Positions 16,290 to 26,889 of a DNA stretch of 64,000 nucleotides are shown here, piece after piece. Each line of letters begins with the position of its first letter. Position 1 is the stretch's first letter. The notes under the pieces were generated by a model that did not search any database, was not told the DNA's origin, and was given only the letters and a program-made list of their open reading frames with translations. Both the position numbers and the translations under genes were made by a program. The stretch is from Microbacterium foliorum (GTDB lineage: Bacteria > Actinomycetota > Actinomycetes > Actinomycetales > Microbacteriaceae), in NCBI RefSeq assembly GCF_003367705.1, contig NZ_CP031425.1, positions 992,001 through 1,056,000 of the forward strand. The letters are read 5' to 3'.

Positions 16290-16952
16290 TCAGTCGAGCT
16301 GCGTGCGCAGCCGACGCGTGACCTCGGCCACCGGCATCGAGCGCGGGAACACCGCGACCACGAGATCGTCGGGCGCCGCCGCCGCAGAGTCCGCGGGCAC
16401 GCCGTACCGTCGCCTGACGTCGGCGAGTGCGGTCTGCAGGGTCGACACCGGCACCTTCTTCTTGCCGCGGAGCAGCTGGCGCAGCACATGGTTGTGCACG
16501 GCGGTGACGAGCGCCGAGAAGCCCACCGCATCGAGCGGATCGATGCCGGGGAGCGCACTGCGCAGATAGTCGTCGAACAGCCGCTCATAGCGGAACACCG
16601 TGATGATCTCCCGTTCGCGCAGCACCGGAACCTGACGCACGATCTGATACCGGCGGCGAGCCATCTCCGGGTCGTGCGCGAAATGCGCGAAGACCGACTC
16701 GGATGCCGCGCACACGGCACCCCACGGATCCTCGTGTCCCTCGGCGAGGAACTCCCGGAGCTTGTCGAGCAGCGCCTCGTGATCCGCGAACACGACGTCC
16801 TCCTTGCCGCCGAACTGGCGGAAGAACGTCGATCGGGAGACGCCTGCGGCCTTCGCGATCTGCTCGACCGAGGTCTGATCGAAACCCTGCGTCGCGAACA
16901 GCTCGAGCGCTGCGGCCACGACGCCGGTGCGCGGTTCTGCGGATTCGTGCAT
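16290..16952 (-). CDS. TetR family transcriptional regulator
   Basis: 220 residues. The N-terminal helix-turn-helix is typical: [41 protein letters not shown] (residues about 15-55, quoted here as one continuous family block split by helices at GFDQTS and GVSRS). The C-terminal ligand domain is helical and diverse, as usual. It lies 96 bp upstream of, and on the same strand as, the acyl-CoA dehydrogenase gene, with a 7-7-7 palindrome between. A role as repressor responding to an acyl-CoA is inferred from that context only. Confidence 0.9.
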   Translation of the reverse strand: MHESAEPRTGVVAAALELFATQGFDQTSVEQIAKAAGVSRSTFFRQFGGKEDVVFADHEALLDKLREFLAEGHEDPWGAVCAASESVFAHFAHDPEMARRRYQIVRQVPVLREREIITVFRYERLFDDYLRSALPGIDPLDAVGFSALVTAVHNHVLRQLLRGKKKVPVSTLQTALADVRRRYGVPADSAAAAPDDLVVAVFPRSMPVAEVTRRLRTQLD

Positions 16953-17034
16953 GGGATGAGCCTAGACCTCGGCCTCAGCCCGTGCCGTCGCCGCTGCGGA
17001 GGGGAGGACGCCGGGAGCGCTCAGCTCCAGGTAC

Positions 17035-17068
17035 TAGGCTGGGGGACTGGTCGATGTCTCGACATCGA
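17035..17068 (+). promoter_or_regulatory. sucCD promoter (-10 TAGGCT) with palindromic site in the early leader
   Basis: TAGGCT at 17035-17040 predicts a transcript starting near 17047. At 17051-17068 lies a perfect palindrome with 8-bp arms TCGATGTC and GACATCGA and a 2-bp centre. It sits at about +5 to +22, where a bound repressor would block elongation or initiation. The regulator is unknown. Confidence 0.5.
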
Positions 17069-17105
17069 GAGAATTACCAGACAGCAGCCCAGTGAAGGAA
17101 CCACA

Positions 17106-19216
<2,111 letters not shown>

Positions 19217-19235
19217 TCTGAGCTACGCTTGACCT

Positions 19236-19267
19236 GAAGGCCCCGGACTCCACTCCGGGGCCTTCTT
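19236..19267 (+). terminator. sucCD operon terminator
   Basis: A perfect 12-bp stem GAAGGCCCCGGA/TCCGGGGCCTTC with a 6-nt loop, followed by TT. It ends the sucCD transcript. Confidence 0.85.
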
Positions 19268-19300
19268 GCATGCCCGGGGTACGCCGCGCCCGTCGCACAT

Positions 19301-19343
19301 ACGACGAAGGGGCGGATGCAGCACGCATCCGCCCCTTCGTCGT
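19301..19343 (-). terminator. Terminator of the purine permease gene
   Basis: Perfect 19-bp arms (ACGACGAAGGGGCGGATGC and its complement) with a 5-nt loop lie 10 bp beyond the stop codon of the minus-strand permease gene. The convergent sucD terminator is separate and 33 bp away. Confidence 0.8.
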
Positions 19344-19353
19344 GTGCCGTCGC

Positions 19354-20778
19354 TCAGGCGACGCCGAACAGCGCCTCGATCGGCCCGCGGGCGAAGAAGA
19401 CGACGAACCCCACGCCGACGACCCAGAGCAGCGGATGGATCGTCTTGGCGCGGCCGGAGAAGGCGTTCACGACGATCCAGCTCACGAAGCCCGCGCCGAT
19501 GCCGTTGGCGATCGAGTAGGTCATCGGCATCACGGTCGCCGTCAGGAACACCGGCAGCAGCACGCGGAAGTCGCTGAGGTCGATGTTCTTGATCTGCGAC
19601 AGCATCAGAGCGCCGACGAGCACCAGAGCCGCGGCCGCGACCGCCCCGGGCACGAGCGAGGTCAGGGGGGTGAAGAACATCGCGATCAGGAACATCGCAC
19701 CCGTGACCACCGTGGCGAGGCCGGTGCGCGCGCCCTCGCCGATTCCGGCGCCCGATTCGACGAAGACCGTCGCGGACGACGACGAGGTGCCGCCACCGGC
19801 GATCGCGCCGAGTCCCTCGACGATCAGCGCCGACTTGATGCGAGGGAAGTCGCCCTTCGCATCCGCCAGGTCGGCCTCCTTCGCGAGACCGGTCATGGTG
19901 CCCATGGCGTCGAAGAAGTTGGAGAACAGCAGGGTGAAGACGAACATCACCAGGGCGACGCCGCTGACCTTGGCGAGGTCGAAGCCGAAGTCGACCTGTC
20001 CGACGAGGCTGAGGTCGGGCAGTCCGACGATGGCTCCGGTGAGACCGAAGTTGAGGCCGAACGGCCAGATCGCGTTGACGATCGCACCGAGCACCGTGCC
20101 GCCGACGAGGGCGATGAGGATCGCTCCCTTCACCCGCAGCGCCATCAGCACGCCGCCGAGCAGCAGGGTGATCACGAACAGCAGCGTCGGCAGCGAGGCG
20201 ACCGAGCCGCCGATGCCGAGATCGACCGGGGGAGAGGGGTTGTTGGTCGCGGTCACGAAGCCGGCGTTCACGAAGCCGATGAAGGCGATGAACAGTCCGA
20301 TCCCGACCGTGATCGCCAGCTTGAGCTGCACGGGGACGGCGTCGAAGATCATCTTCCGCAGGCCGGTGGCCGCGAGCAGCACGATGATGACACCGTTGAT
20401 CATGACGAGGGCCATCGCCTCGGGCCAGGTCACGGTGCCCACGACCGAGAAGGCGAGGAAGGCGTTGATGCCCAGACCCGCGGCGAACGCGAAGGGCAGA
20501 CGCGTGACGAGGCCGAACAGGATGGTCATCACGCCGGCGGTGAGCGCGGTGGATGCGGCGACCGCCGTGCCTGCGAGCGTGTTGCCGTCGACATCGGGGG
20601 TGTTCAGGATCAGCGGGTTGAGGATCACGATGTAGGCCATCGTGACGAAGGTCACCAGGCCGCCTCGGATCTCGGTGCCGATCGTCGATCCGCGTCTGCT
20701 GATCTCGAAGAAGCGGTCGAGCGCGTTCGCGGGCGCGGGCTCGGTATGGGGCGGGGCGGGGGACGGGGCAGTAGTCAT
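19354..20778 (-). CDS. NCS2 family purine permease (AzgA/PbuG-like)
   Basis: 474 residues with about 12-14 membrane segments. Imports hypoxanthine, guanine or adenine by proton symport (family knowledge). The N-terminal RRGSTIGTEIRGGLVTFVTMAYIV (split at GGLVTF), the IVLNP/ILNP motif, AAGLGINAF and LFSNFFDAMGTMTGLA with SSSSATVFVESGAGI mark the AzgA-like hypoxanthine/guanine branch, as opposed to the xanthine/uracil branch. Its placement beside perM-purN-purH fits purine salvage next to purine synthesis. It is inverted relative to that cluster. Confidence 0.9.
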   Translation of the reverse strand: MTTAPSPAPPHTEPAPANALDRFFEISRRGSTIGTEIRGGLVTFVTMAYIVILNPLILNTPDVDGNTLAGTAVAASTALTAGVMTILFGLVTRLPFAFAAGLGINAFLAFSVVGTVTWPEAMALVMINGVIIVLLAATGLRKMIFDAVPVQLKLAITVGIGLFIAFIGFVNAGFVTATNNPSPPVDLGIGGSVASLPTLLFVITLLLGGVLMALRVKGAILIALVGGTVLGAIVNAIWPFGLNFGLTGAIVGLPDLSLVGQVDFGFDLAKVSGVALVMFVFTLLFSNFFDAMGTMTGLAKEADLADAKGDFPRIKSALIVEGLGAIAGGGTSSSSATVFVESGAGIGEGARTGLATVVTGAMFLIAMFFTPLTSLVPGAVAAAALVLVGALMLSQIKNIDLSDFRVLLPVFLTATVMPMTYSIANGIGAGFVSWIVVNAFSGRAKTIHPLLWVVGVGFVVFFARGPIEALFGVA

Positions 20779-20870
20779 CGGGGGAACCTCCGCAGGAGAC
20801 GATATCGTGTCGCCGGCACCGCGCGCGCCCCCGGGCCTGCGGGGGGAACTCGTCGTAGTCTCGATTCGAT

Positions 20871-22262
20871 ATGCAACGCCTCCTCGTCGCGCTCCTCGCC
20901 GCCTTCGATGCCGCCATCGCCGCAGCGGTCGGTCTCGTGGTCCTGCTGGCGCCGCTCACCCTCCTGTGGACGCTGTCGTTCGGCATGACCGCGGATTGGG
21001 GCGCTCTGTGGCCCCTCACCGGAACCCTGTGGCAGTTCGGACACGGGGTGCCGCTCGATCTCACGCTGGCCGACGACGTGCTGCGCGCGGCGGGCATCGC
21101 CCCGCAGGCGGCGAGCTTCGCGCTGTCGGTGACGCCGCTGGCCTTCCTGGTGTTCACGCTGCTGTTCGCCGCACGCTCGGGGGCGCGTGCGGCGAAGGCC
21201 GGAGCCTGGGCGCTGGGTGCGGTCGCCGGCACGGCGGCCTTCGGACTGATCGCGACCGCCGTGGCGTTCAGCACGCAGATCTCCGCCGCCCGCACCGACC
21301 TCGCGCTCTCGATCGCGCTGCCGACCGTCGTCTACCTGGTGGGCGCCGTGGGCGGCGGTGTGCGCATCGCCTGGGAGGACGGTGACGGCGGTCTGCTCGA
21401 TCGTCTGCATGACGTCGTCGACTCCTGGGGCGATTGGGGGCCGGTCCTCGGAGCCTCCGTGCGGGGCACGGCCTTCGCCGTGCTCGGCATGGTCGCCGTC
21501 TCGGGGGTCGCCGTCGCCGTCATGACCCTGGCGCGCGGGAGCGAGGTGGTCGCCCTGTTCCAGGCCGCTCGCGTCGATGCGCTGGGGGCCACGGTGCTCA
21601 CGCTCGGACACCTCGCCTATCTGCCCACCATCCTGGTCTGGGCGGCGTCATGGATCGTCGGGCCGGGGTTCGCGGTGGGCGTGGGGACGGCCGTGTCGCC
21701 GGCCGGCACGCAGCTCGGCGTCGTTCCCGGCATCCCGATCCTGGGGCTGCTTCCCGAGAACTCTTCGATCTGGATGCTCATCGTCGTGATCCTGCCGATC
21801 GGCGCGGGCGCCGTCGCCGGGTGGGCCGTCCGCTCCCGGCTCGTCTGGGAGGGCACGCCGCTGGCGACAGGACCGCGGGCGGCGATCGCGGTCGGAATCG
21901 GCGTGCTCACCGCGGCCGTCGGCGCTGTCGCCGCGGTGCTCGCGAGCGGCTCGATGGGACCTGGACGTCTGTCCGAGGCCGGTCCCTCCGCGGTGCTCTT
22001 CGCTCTGGCGCTCGGCGGTGAGGTGCTTCTGGGCGCGGCCATCCTCCTGCTCTCGCCGCGGAATCGCGACGAGCTGGCCGAGGAGCGCACCGACCGCTGG
22101 GTGGCCGAGATGACCGCGGCAGATCTCGGTGTCGGCAGCCGCACCGATCTGCCGATCTCTGACACGGTCCCGACCGGTCCCTCCTCCTACGACACTGCGC
22201 CCCTGGACGACCTCGGCGGCGTCCGTGCACCGAGGCGGAACCCCGCCGATCCGCTCGACTGA
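20871..22262 (+). CDS. perM: PerM-like (DUF6350) multi-pass membrane protein
   Basis: 463 residues with 8-10 hydrophobic segments and a polar C-terminal tail of about 70 residues. The sequence itself is weakly conserved. The position immediately upstream of purN-purH is the diagnostic point, shared with Mycobacterium tuberculosis Rv0955 (PerM), which supports cell division and persistence. That function is carried over from mycobacteria and unproven here. A TAGTCT -10 box at 20856-20861 ends 9 nt before ATG 20871. Confidence 0.8.
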   Translation: MQRLLVALLAAFDAAIAAAVGLVVLLAPLTLLWTLSFGMTADWGALWPLTGTLWQFGHGVPLDLTLADDVLRAAGIAPQAASFALSVTPLAFLVFTLLFAARSGARAAKAGAWALGAVAGTAAFGLIATAVAFSTQISAARTDLALSIALPTVVYLVGAVGGGVRIAWEDGDGGLLDRLHDVVDSWGDWGPVLGASVRGTAFAVLGMVAVSGVAVAVMTLARGSEVVALFQAARVDALGATVLTLGHLAYLPTILVWAASWIVGPGFAVGVGTAVSPAGTQLGVVPGIPILGLLPENSSIWMLIVVILPIGAGAVAGWAVRSRLVWEGTPLATGPRAAIAVGIGVLTAAVGAVAAVLASGSMGPGRLSEAGPSAVLFALALGGEVLLGAAILLLSPRNRDELAEERTDRWVAEMTAADLGVGSRTDLPISDTVPTGPSSYDTAPLDDLGGVRAPRRNPADPLD

Positions 22263-22293
22263 CATACGCGTCGGCGGGTGCGCGGCGCTTCGG

Positions 22294-22299
22294 TAGACT
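22294..22299 (+). promoter_or_regulatory. -10 box of purN (TAGACT)
   Basis: TAGACT ends 6 nt before the GTG start of purN. No Shine-Dalgarno sequence is visible. Confidence 0.55.
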
Positions 22300-22305
22300 G
22301 GGCGC

Positions 22306-22893
22306 GTGCTCACGGTCGCCGTTCTCATCTCGGGCACCGGCTCGAACCTTCGCGCCCTCCTCGAGGCCGCTCGTCACCCCGATTTTCCTGCGCGGGTGGT
22401 GGTCGTCGGTGCCGACCGCGAGGCCGACGGGCTGGCCCACGCCGAGGAGTTCGGCATCCCCAGCTTCACCGTCCCCTGGCACGAACACGGGTCGCGCGAA
22501 GCGTGGGGCGAGGAGCTCGGGCGCCAGCTCGCCGTCTGGAACGCCGATCTCGTCGTGCTCAGCGGCCTGATGCGGCTGCTGCCCGCCGGACTCGTCGCCG
22601 ATCTCTCGCCGCGTCTGATCAACACCCACCCCGCGTACCTCCCGGAGTTCCCGGGCGCGCACGGAGTGCGAGACGCCCTCGCCGCCGGGGTCTCCGAGAC
22701 CGGCGCGAGCGTGATCGTCGTCGACGACGGCATCGACACGGGACCGATCCTCGCGCAGGAGCGGGTGCCGGTCCTCGCCGACGACACCGAGCACACCCTC
22801 CACGAGCGCATCAAGCCCGTCGAACGCCGACTGCTCATCGACGTGGTGCGCCGCATCGCCACCGGTGAGCTGTCGCTGACCGCCGCATCCTGA
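22306..22893 (+). CDS. purN: Phosphoribosylglycinamide formyltransferase
   Basis: 195 residues. Transfers the formyl group of 10-formyl-tetrahydrofolate to GAR in step 3 of de novo purine synthesis. [16 protein letters not shown] is the phosphate-binding loop. LSGLMRLLP and [22 protein letters not shown] hold the catalytic Asn-His pair (N/H in INTHPA), and [12 protein letters not shown] carries the catalytic Asp. Start GTG 22306 directly follows a leaderless-type promoter. purH follows after 40 bp. Confidence 0.97.
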   Translation: MLTVAVLISGTGSNLRALLEAARHPDFPARVVVVGADREADGLAHAEEFGIPSFTVPWHEHGSREAWGEELGRQLAVWNADLVVLSGLMRLLPAGLVADLSPRLINTHPAYLPEFPGAHGVRDALAAGVSETGASVIVVDDGIDTGPILAQERVPVLADDTEHTLHERIKPVERRLLIDVVRRIATGELSLTAAS

Positions 22894-22933
22894 ACCGATC
22901 CACGCACGCCCCCCTCGCACGAAGGAGCCCATC

Positions 22934-24541
22934 ATGGCCGGCCCCCGCCACGACCACTCGCTGTACCGCGATCGCGACACCGTCCCCGTCCGCCGCGCGC
23001 TCGTCTCGGTGAGCGACAAGACCGACCTGCTCGTGCTCGCGAAGGCGCTCGCCGCCGCGGGAGTGCAGATCGTCTCGACCGGGTCGACGGCGTCGACCAT
23101 CCGCGAGGCGGGCTTCGAGGTCACCGATGTGGCCGCGGTCACCGGTGTCGCCGAGATGCTCGACGGCCGCGTCAAGACGCTGCACCCGAAGATCCACGGC
23201 GGTCTGCTCGCCGACCTGCGCCTCGAGGACCACGAGCATCAGCTCGCCGACCTCGACATCGAGCCCTTCGAGCTCGTCGTGGTGAACCTCTACCCCTTCG
23301 TCGAGACCGTCGCCTCGGGAGCCGAGGGCGACGACGTGGTCGAGCAGATCGACATCGGCGGACCGGCGATGGTGCGTGCCGCGGCGAAGAACCACGCGAA
23401 CGTCGCGATCGTCGTGTCGCCGCAGTCATACTCCGGCATCATCTCGGCCATCGAGAACGGGGGCACCACGCTGACGCAGCGACGCGAGCTCGCCGCACGC
23501 GCCTTCGCACACACCGCCGCCTACGACACGGCCGTCGCCGCATGGTTCGCCGAGGGCACGCTGGGCGAGGGCGAGGACCTTCCCACGCACCTCACCATCC
23601 AGGCCGAGCGGCTCGCCACGCTGCGTTACGGCGAGAACGCGCACCAGCGCGGCGCGATCTACACGCGCGTCGGCGGACACGGCATCGCACAGGCCCGCCA
23701 GCTGCAGGGCAAGGAGATGTCGTACAACAACTACGTCGATGCGGATGCCGCGCTGCGCGCCGCGTACGACATGGTCAAGCCCGCCGTGGCCATCATCAAG
23801 CACGCCAACCCGTGCGGCATCGCCACGACCGCTCCGAACGCGCTGGACCCGATCGCCAGCGCGCACCTGCGCGCGCACGAGTGCGACCCCGTGTCGGCCT
23901 ACGGGGGAGTGATCGCCGCGAACGGCACCGTCACGCTGAAGATGGCCGAGAACCTCAAGGACATCTTCACCGAGGTCATCGTCGCGCCGTCATTCGAGCC
24001 GGCAGCCCTCGAGGTGTTCAAGGCGAAGAAGAACCTCCGTCTGCTGCAGCTGCCGGAGGACTGGCAGCAGGAGCGCATGGACGTGCGCCTGGTCTCGGGC
24101 GGCCTGCTGCTGCAGGACGCCGACCGCTTCCCCGACGACATCGTCTCGGTGGCGAAGAACTGGGAACTCGTCTCGGGCGAGCGCCCCAGCGACGAGGAGA
24201 TGGAGAACCTCATCTTCGCCTGGAAGGCGTGCCGCGCCGTCAAGTCCAACGCGATCGTGCTGGCCAAGGACAACGCCACGGTCGGTGTCGGCATGGGCCA
24301 GGTCAATCGCGTCGACTCGTGCCGCCTCGCGGTCGAGCGTGCGGGCGACCGCGCCGTCGGCTCGGTCGCATCCTCCGACGCGTTCTTCCCGTTCGCGGAC
24401 GGTGCACAGGTGCTCATCGACGCGGGCGTCACGGCGATCGTGCAGCCCGGCGGATCGGTGCGCGATGAAGAGGTCGTGGATGCCGCCCGCAAGGCCGGCG
24501 TGACGATGTTCTTCACCGGGGAACGTCACTTCTTCCATTGA
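22934..24541 (+). CDS. purH: Bifunctional AICAR transformylase/IMP cyclohydrolase
   Basis: 535 residues. Catalyses the last two steps to IMP. The N-terminal cyclohydrolase (MGS-like fold) shows [28 protein letters not shown] and [18 protein letters not shown]. The C-terminal transformylase shows [23 protein letters not shown] with the catalytic Lys-His, SNAIVLAKD and the terminal [16 protein letters not shown] lies 7 nt before ATG 22934. The AICAR-related nucleotide ZTP, which rises when 10-formyl-THF is short, is sensed by the riboswitch before glyA-folD at 58.5 kb, linking the two loci functionally. Confidence 0.97.
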   Translation: MAGPRHDHSLYRDRDTVPVRRALVSVSDKTDLLVLAKALAAAGVQIVSTGSTASTIREAGFEVTDVAAVTGVAEMLDGRVKTLHPKIHGGLLADLRLEDHEHQLADLDIEPFELVVVNLYPFVETVASGAEGDDVVEQIDIGGPAMVRAAAKNHANVAIVVSPQSYSGIISAIENGGTTLTQRRELAARAFAHTAAYDTAVAAWFAEGTLGEGEDLPTHLTIQAERLATLRYGENAHQRGAIYTRVGGHGIAQARQLQGKEMSYNNYVDADAALRAAYDMVKPAVAIIKHANPCGIATTAPNALDPIASAHLRAHECDPVSAYGGVIAANGTVTLKMAENLKDIFTEVIVAPSFEPAALEVFKAKKNLRLLQLPEDWQQERMDVRLVSGGLLLQDADRFPDDIVSVAKNWELVSGERPSDEEMENLIFAWKACRAVKSNAIVLAKDNATVGVGMGQVNRVDSCRLAVERAGDRAVGSVASSDAFFPFADGAQVLIDAGVTAIVQPGGSVRDEEVVDAARKAGVTMFFTGERHFFH

Positions 24542-24620
24542 GCCGCGCGGCCGCTCCACTCTCCACCGCCGTGTCCGATTTCCGCCAGCCGGTGTCGGAT
24601 GCCGGTGGCAGAGTGGAGGC

Positions 24621-26108
24621 ATGAGCCTCCCCGTGACCGACTTCGACGAGCGGTACCGTGCGATCAGCGCGCGCGACACCCGCTTCGACGGGCAGTTCGT
24701 GACCGCGGTGCGCTCGACCGGCATCTACTGCCGTCCCAGCTGCCCGGCGCGCACGCCCAAACCCGAGAACGTCGCCTTCTACCCGACCAGCGCCGCCGCC
24801 CATGAGGCCGGGTTCCGCGCGTGCAAGCGCTGCCTCCCCGAGGCTGCTCCCGGATCGCCCGCGTGGGACCTGCGCAGCGACGTGGCAGCGCGGGCGATGC
24901 GGCTGATCTCCTCCGGTGTCGTCGAACGTGAGGGGGTCGCGGGCCTCGCCGCGCGCCTGGGGTACTCGACGAGGCACCTCACCCGGGTGCTCTCGACCGA
25001 ACTCGGGGCGGGTCCGCTCGCCCTCGCCAGAGCGCATCGGGCGCACATGGCGCGGATGCTCCTCGTCGGTACCGACATGCCGATCTCCGAGGTGGCGTTC
25101 TCGGCCGGCTTCGCCAGCATCCGGCAGTGCAACGACACGATCCGCGAGGTGTTCGCGCTCACCCCCGGCGAGCTCAGAGCGCGTCGGCGCGGACCGGAAG
25201 CGGTCGCTCCGGGCGCGATCGATCTCGTGCTCCCGTATCGCGGCCCGCTCGACGCGGGCGGCGTCTTCGACTGGATGGCGGCACGGGCCGTCACGGGGGT
25301 CGAGGTGGCGACGTCCACTGCATTCTCGCGGCACCTGCGGATGGCCGGAGGATCGGCATGGTTCGAGGTGAGTCTCGATGCCTCCGCGCGTCTGCATCTG
25401 CGCGCCCGGGTCGCGCAGCTCGGCGACCTGGCGCCGCTGGTGTCCACGGTGCGACGGATCTTCGACCTCGACGCCGACCCCTCGGCCGTCGACCAGGCGC
25501 TCAGCGCACATCCGGAGCTCGCGCCCCTGGTCGCGCGCACGCCCGGAATCCGCGTACCGGGGTCTGCAGATCCGCACGAGATGCTGATCCGGGCGATGAT
25601 CGGTCAGCAGATCACCGTGGTCGCCGCGCGCACCGCGCTCACGGCGCTCGCCGAGGCCCTGGGGGAGCGCACGGAGCAGGGGCTGCTGTTCCCGACCATG
25701 TCGGCGATCGCCGAGCACGGCGCCGAGGTGCTGCGAGGGCCGGGGGCCCGCATCCGGGCGATCGTGGGAGCGGCGGCCGCGCTCGCCGACGGATCCCTCA
25801 CGCTCACCGTCGGAGACGATGGGCCCTCGCAGCGCGCGGCGCTTCTCGCCATGCCGGGCATCGGCCCGTGGACCGCCGACTATGTGCGGATGCGTGTGCT
25901 CGGCGACCCCGACATCCTGCTGCCCGGAGACGTGGCGCTGCGCGCCGGAGCGGCGGCGTCCGGCCTGCCGGGAGATCCGATTCCGCTGGTCGCGTGGGCG
26001 GAGCGTACCGCTCCGTGGCGCAGCTACCTCAGCGCTCACCTCTGGCGCGCCGCGCCGGTGCGTCCCCGACGCGCATCGCAGAGTTCCGTTCCGAAGGAGA
26101 CACCATGA
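24621..26108 (+). CDS. AdaA-AlkA fusion: methyl-phosphotriester sensor/activator plus 3-methyladenine DNA glycosylase
   Basis: 495 residues with three modules. Residues 1-85 are the Ada zinc domain, with cysteines in [13 protein letters not shown] and ACKRCLPE, the first being the methyl acceptor. Residues 95-195 form an AraC-type DNA-binding domain ([31 protein letters not shown]). Residues 200-480 are AlkA: an N-terminal DNA-binding fold and the HhH-GPD core [19 protein letters not shown] with the catalytic Asp in LLPGDVALR. It can sense alkylated DNA, activate transcription and excise alkylated purines. The fused form is common in actinobacteria. ogt overlaps its stop codon. Confidence 0.93.
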   Translation: MSLPVTDFDERYRAISARDTRFDGQFVTAVRSTGIYCRPSCPARTPKPENVAFYPTSAAAHEAGFRACKRCLPEAAPGSPAWDLRSDVAARAMRLISSGVVEREGVAGLAARLGYSTRHLTRVLSTELGAGPLALARAHRAHMARMLLVGTDMPISEVAFSAGFASIRQCNDTIREVFALTPGELRARRRGPEAVAPGAIDLVLPYRGPLDAGGVFDWMAARAVTGVEVATSTAFSRHLRMAGGSAWFEVSLDASARLHLRARVAQLGDLAPLVSTVRRIFDLDADPSAVDQALSAHPELAPLVARTPGIRVPGSADPHEMLIRAMIGQQITVVAARTALTALAEALGERTEQGLLFPTMSAIAEHGAEVLRGPGARIRAIVGAAAALADGSLTLTVGDDGPSQRAALLAMPGIGPWTADYVRMRVLGDPDILLPGDVALRAGAAASGLPGDPIPLVAWAERTAPWRSYLSAHLWRAAPVRPRRASQSSVPKETP

Positions 26109-26602
26109 CCGCCCTCATCCAGACCCTGGACACGCCCGACGGGCCGTTCACGATCCTCGCCGATGAGCGCCAGCGGGTGCTGGCGTCGGGGTGGACCGCC
26201 GATCAGCGCGCGATCATCGGGCGTCTGTCGCCGTCTGCACAGCCGACGAGCATCACCGAGGGGGAGACCGATGCGGCGGCGGCGGCCCTGGCCTTCTATG
26301 CGGGTGACCTGTCGGCGCTCGACACGGTCGCCGTGCAGCAGACCGGTACCGCGATGCAGCTGGCCGGATGGGCGGCGCTGCGGGGGATCGAGCCGGGCGA
26401 GCCGCTCACCTACACCTCGTTCGCCGCACGGCTGGGCGCTCCCCGCGCGGTGCGCGCCGCAGCCTCGATCTGCGCCAGGAACGCGCCGGCGCTGTTCGTG
26501 CCGTGCCACCGCGTGCTGCGCTCCGACGGCACGATGGGCGGGTTCGCGTGGGGGATGGACGTCAAGTCGAGTCTGCTCGAGCGCGAGGCCCGGCGCAGCT
26601 GA
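26105..26602 (+). CDS. ogt: Methylated-DNA--protein-cysteine methyltransferase
   Basis: 165 residues. Removes O6-alkyl groups from guanine by transfer to its own cysteine, without turnover. The acceptor is in [11 protein letters not shown], and [18 protein letters not shown] is the DNA-binding helix-turn-helix with its Arg finger. The N-terminal domain is short, as usual for Ogt. The ATG overlaps the stop of the AdaA-AlkA gene (ATGA), so translation is coupled and the two form an adaptive-response operon. Confidence 0.95.
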   Translation: MTALIQTLDTPDGPFTILADERQRVLASGWTADQRAIIGRLSPSAQPTSITEGETDAAAAALAFYAGDLSALDTVAVQQTGTAMQLAGWAALRGIEPGEPLTYTSFAARLGAPRAVRAAASICARNAPALFVPCHRVLRSDGTMGGFAWGMDVKSSLLEREARRS

Positions 26603-26634
26603 CGAGACGGTTCTCGGGCGATCGGGAATCTCTC

Positions 26635-26664
26635 TTGCGGTCAGCTGGTTCACAGGAATAGGCT
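26635..26664 (+). promoter_or_regulatory. Promoter of the leader ORF/ABC exporter operon
   Basis: TTGCGG (26635-26640), 18-bp spacer, TAGGCT (26659-26664). Unlike most promoters here it makes a long leader: about 50 nt to the small ORF and about 220 nt to the ABC gene. Confidence 0.6.
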
Positions 26665-26717
26665 GGTGGGCTGTCGCACCGACCGGACGACACAGCCGAG
26701 CCCCTGAGGAGGACACC

Positions 26718-26783
26718 ATGACATCGATCTCCGCTGCGCAGATCGCCGCTCTCGGCTCGACCCCGGTGCGCCCGCTCCGCTAG
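26718..26783 (+). CDS. 21-residue upstream ORF, candidate leader peptide
   Basis: A 22-codon frame (including stop TAG) with a very good ribosome-binding site, GAGGAGG, 5 nt before ATG. The peptide begins [12 protein letters not shown] and ends TPVRPLR. It lies between a recognisable promoter and a two-gene ABC exporter. It is followed by about 106 nt of leader with GC-poor codon positions and a 7-bp hairpin at 26816-26832 (CGGACTC-cga-GAGTCCG). A regulatory leader that senses ribosome stalling is plausible. Alternatively it is a secreted or structural micropeptide. No homologue is recognised. Confidence 0.5.
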   Translation: MTSISAAQIAALGSTPVRPLR

Positions 26784-26889
26784 AGCCCTTTCCCCCGCAC
26801 GAGATCACCGGATGCCGGACTCCGAGAGTCCGTTCGCGCGTCCGTCCCCGCCAGCACCCCCTTCCCCATACGAAACTCGTCTGAGAGAC
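26784..26889 (+). promoter_or_regulatory. Leader between the small ORF and the ABC exporter
   Basis: About 106 nt, with a 7-bp stem and 3-nt loop at 26816-26832. An ATG at 26812 opens the ABC frame, but the 26 codons that follow use A/T third positions freely, unlike the rest of the gene. I therefore treat the stretch as untranslated leader. Confidence 0.4.

Noticed and set aside
26812..26889. N-terminal extension of the first ABC exporter subunit from ATG 26812
   Set aside because: The 26 codons use AGT, CCA, GCA, ACT and AGA freely, unlike the gene body. The hairpin CGGACTC-cga-GAGTCCG lies across the presumed first codons, and there is no good ribosome-binding site.
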